A stretch of 10,074 nt of DNA from Flavobacteriales bacterium (lineage in GTDB: Bacteria; Bacteroidota; Bacteroidia; Flavobacteriales_D; Sanyastnellaceae). Positions 5,929-10,074 of this stretch are shown piece after piece. The notes under the pieces were generated by a model. It made no database searches. It was given only the letters and a program-made list of their open reading frames with translations, and was not told the DNA's origin. Within the stretch, counting starts at the first letter, position 1, and every line of letters starts with the position of its first letter. The translations under genes were made by a program, and so were the position numbers. Location of the stretch: positions 1 to 10,074 of the forward strand of contig DQRJ01000074.1 of assembly GCA_015663855.1 (NCBI GenBank), given 5' to 3'.

Positions 5929-7089
5929 ATGTCTGGAATCTACGTTCACGTCCCCTTCTGCAGAACCGCTTGTCATTATTGTGACTTCCACTTTTCTACA
6001 TCCCTTTCTAGGGTGGAGTCTTATGTGAAAGCATTGTTGAAAGAGATAGAGCTGAGGCAAGAAAGTGGGGAGTGGGACGGTTTGGTTTTCGATACGCTTT
6101 ATTTCGGTGGGGGTACGCCTTCTGTATTAAGCTCGGACGATTTAAAGTTGATTGTTGAGGGTATTAATCGAGCGTTTCGAGGGTCCTCTGGCTTTTCGTC
6201 AGAATTTATCGAATCTACTATCGAAGTGAACCCCGAAGATGTGAACGAAGAGTCGCTGAGGGGGTGGCGAGCAGCGGGGTTCAACCGACTTAGTATAGGA
6301 GTCCAGTCATTTCATGATTCTCAATTAAGTTGGATGAATCGAAAACACTCTGGAAAAGAGGCTTTTCGTGCGGTCGAACTCGCTTCTAGAGCGGGATTCC
6401 ATCGAATTTCCCTAGACCTTATTTATGGATTGCCCGAGTCTGATGGGGATTGGCAAAAGACCGTAGAAATGGCGCTATCTCTTCCCATAGATCATATCAG
6501 TTGTTATGCTTTAACCATAGAACCTAAAACGGTTTTAGGTGCGCGAATTAAGAGTGGTGTTGAAATTGAAATGCCCGATGAGAGGTTAGAAAAAGATTAC
6601 GCCATCATCTGCGATGAAATGAGAAAGGCCGGGTTCGATCACTACGAGGTTTCCAATTGGGCGAAAGGTGTGAAAAGTCGAGCGGTGCACAACTCGTCAT
6701 ACTGGTCTGGGGCGCCCTATCTCGGATTAGGTGCTGGAGCTCATGGATTCCGATCAAATATTCGATATTCCGTTATCTCAAACAATCCGCTTTACATATC
6801 CGCCATCGAAGCAAAAAAACTTCCCGATACAGAAGAAACTCTATCAAACAAGGATCGGTGTAACGAGGTGTTAATGACGGGGCTCCGTACAGCTAAGGGG
6901 GTTGATTTCAAGGCGCTGGAAAAGACGTGGGGATACAATCCGGCAAAGCTTAATCCTAAGGAGTGGAAATCTAGAATCGAGGCTGGCGACATTGTTCAAA
7001 CTAAGGCGGGCGAAGAAACTGCATTCCGAATACCTGAAAACAAATGGCTCATAGGAGATAGCATTGCCACTGATTTCTTCGTAACTTAA
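5929..7089 (+). CDS. hemW: Radical SAM heme chaperone HemW
   Basis: A 386-residue radical SAM protein of the HemW group (formerly annotated as oxygen-independent coproporphyrinogen III oxidase-like). The start IYVHVPFCRTACHYCDF (4-20) holds the CxxxCxxC cluster ligands Cys11, Cys15 and Cys18, and the aromatic residue before the last Cys and the DF after it are typical. GGGTPS (60-65) is the SAM-binding GGE-like motif. Further on are EVNPED, RLSIGVQSF and DLIYGLP. The C-terminal part has the HemW hallmark HNSSYWSGAPYLGLGAGAHG. HemW binds heme and delivers it to membrane respiratory enzymes, and lacks the CxxxCxxCxC arrangement of true HemN. The length is normal. The gene ends 4 bp before the EEP-protein gene, so the two are probably co-transcribed although unrelated in function. 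Confidence 0.96.
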   Translation: MSGIYVHVPFCRTACHYCDFHFSTSLSRVESYVKALLKEIELRQESGEWDGLVFDTLYFGGGTPSVLSSDDLKLIVEGINRAFRGSSGFSSEFIESTIEVNPEDVNEESLRGWRAAGFNRLSIGVQSFHDSQLSWMNRKHSGKEAFRAVELASRAGFHRISLDLIYGLPESDGDWQKTVEMALSLPIDHISCYALTIEPKTVLGARIKSGVEIEMPDERLEKDYAIICDEMRKAGFDHYEVSNWAKGVKSRAVHNSSYWSGAPYLGLGAGAHGFRSNIRYSVISNNPLYISAIEAKKLPDTEETLSNKDRCNEVLMTGLRTAKGVDFKALEKTWGYNPAKLNPKEWKSRIEAGDIVQTKAGEETAFRIPENKWLIGDSIATDFFVT

Positions 7090-7093
7090 TAGG

Positions 7094-8932
7094 ATGAAGT
7101 TTTTCGAATCGACCCTATTCTTGCTGATTACCGGCCTTATAAATCCTGTTTTTTTAGCCCAAAGCACTATTACCCTAGACAATCATTTCGAAGATTGGGC
7201 GGGAGTTCAAACCTGGACCTCAAATACTGGGGGAAACATAAATGAAGTTGCGATAGCACACACAAGCGAGTGGGTTTACTTCTATATCAAGACGACAAAT
7301 GAAGTGGCTATCGATGAGACGACATTACCGAATTCGATTCAACTAGTAATTGATTTCGACAACAACGCCGGAACAGGTAGTGACTATCAGGGCTTAGGTC
7401 TCGGGGCGGAAATGGTGATAAACTTCCCTACTCGAGCTGTAACTCTTTTTGATAGTTCCGGAGGTTCGTCTGGGCCAGGAATTAATGATGTAGGCGTCCA
7501 TGTTTCGCCAGTTTATAGCGCGACTCAATTTGAAATTGCTATTGACAGGACGCTTGTAAACCTTAACGATGGAGTGATGAAATTTATCTGGTATGAGTCT
7601 TCAGGCGGAGCTGAAGTCCCAAGCGCAGGCGCAACACATACTCTCACAAGCTACAGCCCGGCTATAGTTACTACGGCTATTGAAAAGGCTCCTGGGACGG
7701 AGATTCGCGTCGCTTTTTGGAATGTGAATCGCAGATTAGACGAGCCTTCTGCCCAATCTTCTGTGGAAAGGATTTTTAACGCCACTCAGCCTGATATAAT
7801 AGGTTTTTCTGAAGTTGATGATGTGAGCGCAACGTTCGTTACTGGATTGTTAAACGGCTGGATGCCGCTGCCTAACGGAGCAAGTTGGAATGTGATAAAG
7901 GATGATTACGATCTGATGATCGCTAGTCGGTTCCCTATAGCTTCTACATATCCTGCCATTGATAGACAACTGCCGGGGGTTATTAGTACTGAAAGTGTTT
8001 GGGGGGTTCCTATGCTATTCACCAGCTCTCACTTGAAGTGTTGTAGTGGTGATGCGCTTAGGCAACAACAGGCTGATGAATACATGGCTTTTCAGCGTGA
8101 CGCAATGACTACTGGCGGCATAATTGACATCCCCCAAGGCTCGCCTATCATCTATGGTGGCGACTTAAACATGGTGGGCCTCGCCGGACCCATAAATACT
8201 CTGGAGACGGGGAATATTTCAGATAATGGACAGTTTGGGGCGGATTTCCAGCCCGATTGGGATGGCACCGATATGCTTCAGCTTGATGCACGCCAAACCG
8301 ATAGGCTTATGGACTACACTTGGAGAAGTGATTGGTCTTCATATATGCCGGGTAAGCTCGATTACATTATCCTATCTGATGGAGTTGTAGATGTTTTGCG
8401 TCAATTCACCCTTCAAACTTCTGACCTTTCCGCTGCCAGGTTAGCGCAGTACGGCCTTCTGGCGGGTGATGATTTGGATGCTTCGGATCACTTCATAGTG
8501 ATTGCCGACCTCGCTCTTTCGGGCGGTACGACTCAGCAAGACACTGATGGAGATGGGGTGAATGACTCTGTAGATAATTGTCCCGATTTTGCTAATACGA
8601 ATCAAAACGATTTCAACTCTGATGGTTTTGGAGACGCTTGTTCAGACACGGATTTGGATGGTTTAACCGATGAGCAAGAGATTCAAATTCTCGGAACAAA
8701 TCCTCTTCTTCAAGATACAGACGGGGACGGGCTCACCGATGCTATTGAGTTATCGCTTTTTATTACAGACCCTCTTCTTTACGATACTGACGGCAACGGA
8801 TTAAGCGATGCGGAAGACCTTCTAAACGGGGGGGTAGATGTGCCAGCGTGTACTGGCGATGCTAACGGCGACGGAACGGTAACGGTAAGCGATCTGCTAT
8901 TGATTCTTTCTACTTTCGGGAACATTTGTTAA
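7094..8932 (+). CDS. Secreted endonuclease/exonuclease/phosphatase-fold protein with TSP3 repeats and dockerin-like end
   Basis: A 612-residue exported protein in clear modules. It has a signal peptide (1-22, LAQ|S) and a CBM9/DOMON-like beta-sandwich (about 25-190) with FEDWAG at its start and VYFYIKTTNEV (61-71). The EEP domain (about 204-475) carries the expected metal and catalytic residues: Asn210 in FWNVN, Glu240 in GFSE, His313 in SSHLK, Asp357 and Asn359 in GGDLN, Asp423 in KLDY, and Asp465-His466 in SDH. Calcium-binding thrombospondin type 3 repeats follow (about 483-575, DTDGDGVND, DTDGDGLTD, DTDGNGLSD). The last 27 residues (586-612) form a Cys-flanked dockerin-like loop, GDANGDGTVTVSDLL. 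EEP enzymes cut phosphodiesters such as DNA or RNA, or sugar or lipid phosphates, so an extracellular nuclease or phosphodiesterase is likely. There is no T9SS sorting domain, unlike the converging neighbour. It follows hemW by 4 bp. Confidence 0.88.
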   Translation: MKFFESTLFLLITGLINPVFLAQSTITLDNHFEDWAGVQTWTSNTGGNINEVAIAHTSEWVYFYIKTTNEVAIDETTLPNSIQLVIDFDNNAGTGSDYQGLGLGAEMVINFPTRAVTLFDSSGGSSGPGINDVGVHVSPVYSATQFEIAIDRTLVNLNDGVMKFIWYESSGGAEVPSAGATHTLTSYSPAIVTTAIEKAPGTEIRVAFWNVNRRLDEPSAQSSVERIFNATQPDIIGFSEVDDVSATFVTGLLNGWMPLPNGASWNVIKDDYDLMIASRFPIASTYPAIDRQLPGVISTESVWGVPMLFTSSHLKCCSGDALRQQQADEYMAFQRDAMTTGGIIDIPQGSPIIYGGDLNMVGLAGPINTLETGNISDNGQFGADFQPDWDGTDMLQLDARQTDRLMDYTWRSDWSSYMPGKLDYIILSDGVVDVLRQFTLQTSDLSAARLAQYGLLAGDDLDASDHFIVIADLALSGGTTQQDTDGDGVNDSVDNCPDFANTNQNDFNSDGFGDACSDTDLDGLTDEQEIQILGTNPLLQDTDGDGLTDAIELSLFITDPLLYDTDGNGLSDAEDLLNGGVDVPACTGDANGDGTVTVSDLLLILSTFGNIC

Positions 8933-10074
8933 TTCCGAACGAACCTTATTGCTCCCACGCCTAATTCGGTGCTGACGTTAATAGTATAGATTCCAGATCT
9001 CAATTGCGTAGTGTTTATTTCGAAAGCTTTCGAGCTTAGAGCTCCTTCGCTTAGAACTACTCTTCCCTGAAAGTCTATTACCTCCCACCCTATTACAAGA
9101 ATCTCCGAAGCGATATTAATCGTTTCCGATGTCGGGTTAGGGTAAGCCATTAGGTGTAGTCTCGAAATTTCGTCAATCCCCACCCAGTTCGAAACGATAT
9201 CAACTGTAGTTTGGTCGCTACAATTCCCGTCCGTACTAAACGCCGTGAGCGAAATTGAGAACGTCCCGCTCTCGGTATATGAATGGCTCGGCGTTTCGTC
9301 ACTATACGACTCTCCGTCGCCCATGTACCACAGGTACGAACTCGCTCCCGTACTGAGGTTAGTTACTTCTATCGGGCCTTGTGAACCGTCCCACGGAGAT
9401 ACTACGGAGAAATCGGCATTGACGGGGTCCGTTAAATCGAACTGGCCTCGTGGGGAGATCGTGTATCCGTCAACAAAGGGCGAACTCGGATCGCGCTGAC
9501 CTCCTATTCCGGTTACCCCGAAAGTGCCTATGGGCACAGGGGTGCCGAAAAGGTCGGTGTTAGCGTCGATTCGCATAATTATTTCCTGAGCACCGAACGA
9601 GAGTCGCACGTCAAAGCCCGGAGTGGTATTCGTCCAGTCCGATGAGTCAACGAGCTCCGCACATTTCAAAGTGATGATTCTAGATTCTGTTTCCTCGTCC
9701 ATCTCAAATACAAATTGAGGTGTGTCCGACGGGAATCCGCTGCCTTCAAAGAGGAGAGTATCAATTCGGATTTGGGCTAAGCCCAAGTACTGGTCAATAA
9801 CGCCTCTAACGCGAATGCTATCACCCTCGACTACAGAATACCCGAAATTACTTACAGGGCTGAAAACATTGATTCCGTTAGTTGGGTCGATCAAAGTAAA
9901 CTGAAGGCCAGAGGGATAATCATTCCAGCCGTGCACTATTCCGCGCAGTTCACAGGCTGTGCCTATGCTGTCGAGAACGCCCTGAGGATTCACGCCTCTC
10001 ACTTGATTTATTTCATAAACTGGGTAATCAAGGTCTGAAGGAAGGATGTGAATTACTAGCGTGTCTATTCCTAA
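8929..10074 (-). CDS. Secreted OB-fold/PKD protein with T9SS type A sorting domain (5' end outside window)
   Basis: This gene is cut by the right edge. The frame is open from 10074 down to its TAA at 8931-8929, giving 381 visible residues; the GTG at 10002 lies inside the protein and is not its start. Visible residues about 18-110 resemble an OB-fold domain (GTACELRGIVHG, GLQFTLID, EGDSIRVRGVIDQY). Residues about 120-214 look like a second related domain (MRIDANTDLFGTPVP, GVTGIGGQRDPSSP, SPRGQFDL). A PKD domain follows (about 219-296; YLWYMGDGES, SHSYTESGTFSISL). The last 75 residues are a T9SS type A sorting domain (AYPNPTSETINI, DFQGRVVLS, LRSGIYTINV, RFVRN). OB-folds of this style accompany secreted nucleases in other bacteria. 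A binding or accessory role on extracellular nucleic acid is possible, but any catalytic part would be upstream, outside the window. Confidence 0.9.
   Translation of the reverse strand, partial: LGIDTLVIHILPSDLDYPVYEINQVRGVNPQGVLDSIGTACELRGIVHGWNDYPSGLQFTLIDPTNGINVFSPVSNFGYSVVEGDSIRVRGVIDQYLGLAQIRIDTLLFEGSGFPSDTPQFVFEMDEETESRIITLKCAELVDSSDWTNTTPGFDVRLSFGAQEIIMRIDANTDLFGTPVPIGTFGVTGIGGQRDPSSPFVDGYTISPRGQFDLTDPVNADFSVVSPWDGSQGPIEVTNLSTGASSYLWYMGDGESYSDETPSHSYTESGTFSISLTAFSTDGNCSDQTTVDIVSNWVGIDEISRLHLMAYPNPTSETINIASEILVIGWEVIDFQGRVVLSEGALSSKAFEINTTQLRSGIYTINVSTELGVGAIRFVRN

Noticed and set aside
5929..7089. Annotation as oxygen-independent coproporphyrinogen III oxidase (HemN)
   Set aside because: The cluster motif ends CxYCDF rather than the CxxCxC of HemN, and the HNSSYW/GLGAGAHG region is typical of HemW.
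8828..8834. Run of seven G in the EEP gene just before the dockerin-like end, and a similar run at 1491-1497 in the sulfotransferase gene, considered as phase-variable tracts
   Set aside because: Seven bases is short for slip-strand switching, both genes are in frame, and the EEP run simply encodes Asn-Gly-Gly-Val in a linker.
9999..10002. GTG at 10002-10000 as the start of the last minus-strand gene
   Set aside because: The same frame stays open to the window end and encodes protein-like sequence (YPVYEINQ) directly continuous with the OB-fold domain, and no signal peptide follows the GTG.

Overview
The window looks like a stretch of ordinary chromosome from a marine-type member of the Bacteroidota, most likely Flavobacteriales. 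Three signs of type IX secretion (T9SS) support this. There is a PorP/SprF-family outer-membrane protein, a secreted protein with a gliding-motility type C-terminal domain (T9SS type B), and a protein ending in a T9SS type A sorting domain. The tRNA gene lacks an encoded CCA and is preceded by a TAnnTTTG promoter box, and most genes lack a clear Shine-Dalgarno sequence, both as expected for this phylum. A finer placement cannot be made from the sequence alone.

Layout. Positions 1-67 hold the possible start of a minus-strand gene that runs off the left edge. Next come a terminator (130-153) and tRNA-Leu(CAA) (169-250), both on the minus strand. From 294 to 5890 six genes are packed head to tail on the minus strand. 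In transcription order they are a small biotin carrier protein (5890-5411), a secreted T9SS type B protein (5389-4379), a PorP/SprF protein (4382-3444), a membrane sensor histidine kinase (3421-1925), a sulfotransferase-like protein (1912-1208) and a family 2 glycosyltransferase (1205-294). Spacings are 21, -4, 22, 12 and 2 bp, so one transcription unit is plausible. The type B/PorP pair overlaps as ATGA.

From a 38-bp divergent gap the plus strand carries hemW (5929-7089). After 4 bp follows a large secreted endonuclease/exonuclease/phosphatase-fold protein with thrombospondin type 3 calcium repeats and a dockerin-like end (7094-8932). It meets, tail to tail and sharing a TTAA double stop, a minus-strand gene (8929-10074) that is cut by the right window edge. 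That gene encodes two OB-fold-like domains, a PKD domain and a T9SS type A sorting domain.

How the parts may work together. The type B protein and the PorP/SprF protein are very probably cargo and its cell-surface partner. The histidine kinase, sulfotransferase and glycosyltransferase behind them may sense or decorate the same surface structure, but that link rests only on gene order. The EEP protein and the OB-fold/PKD protein are both exported and may act on extracellular nucleic acids or other phosphodiesters. I found no CRISPR array, insertion sequence, phage gene or clearly unprecedented system. The most unusual points are the composition of the six-gene cluster, the duplicated sensor region of the kinase, and the C-terminus of the EEP protein.
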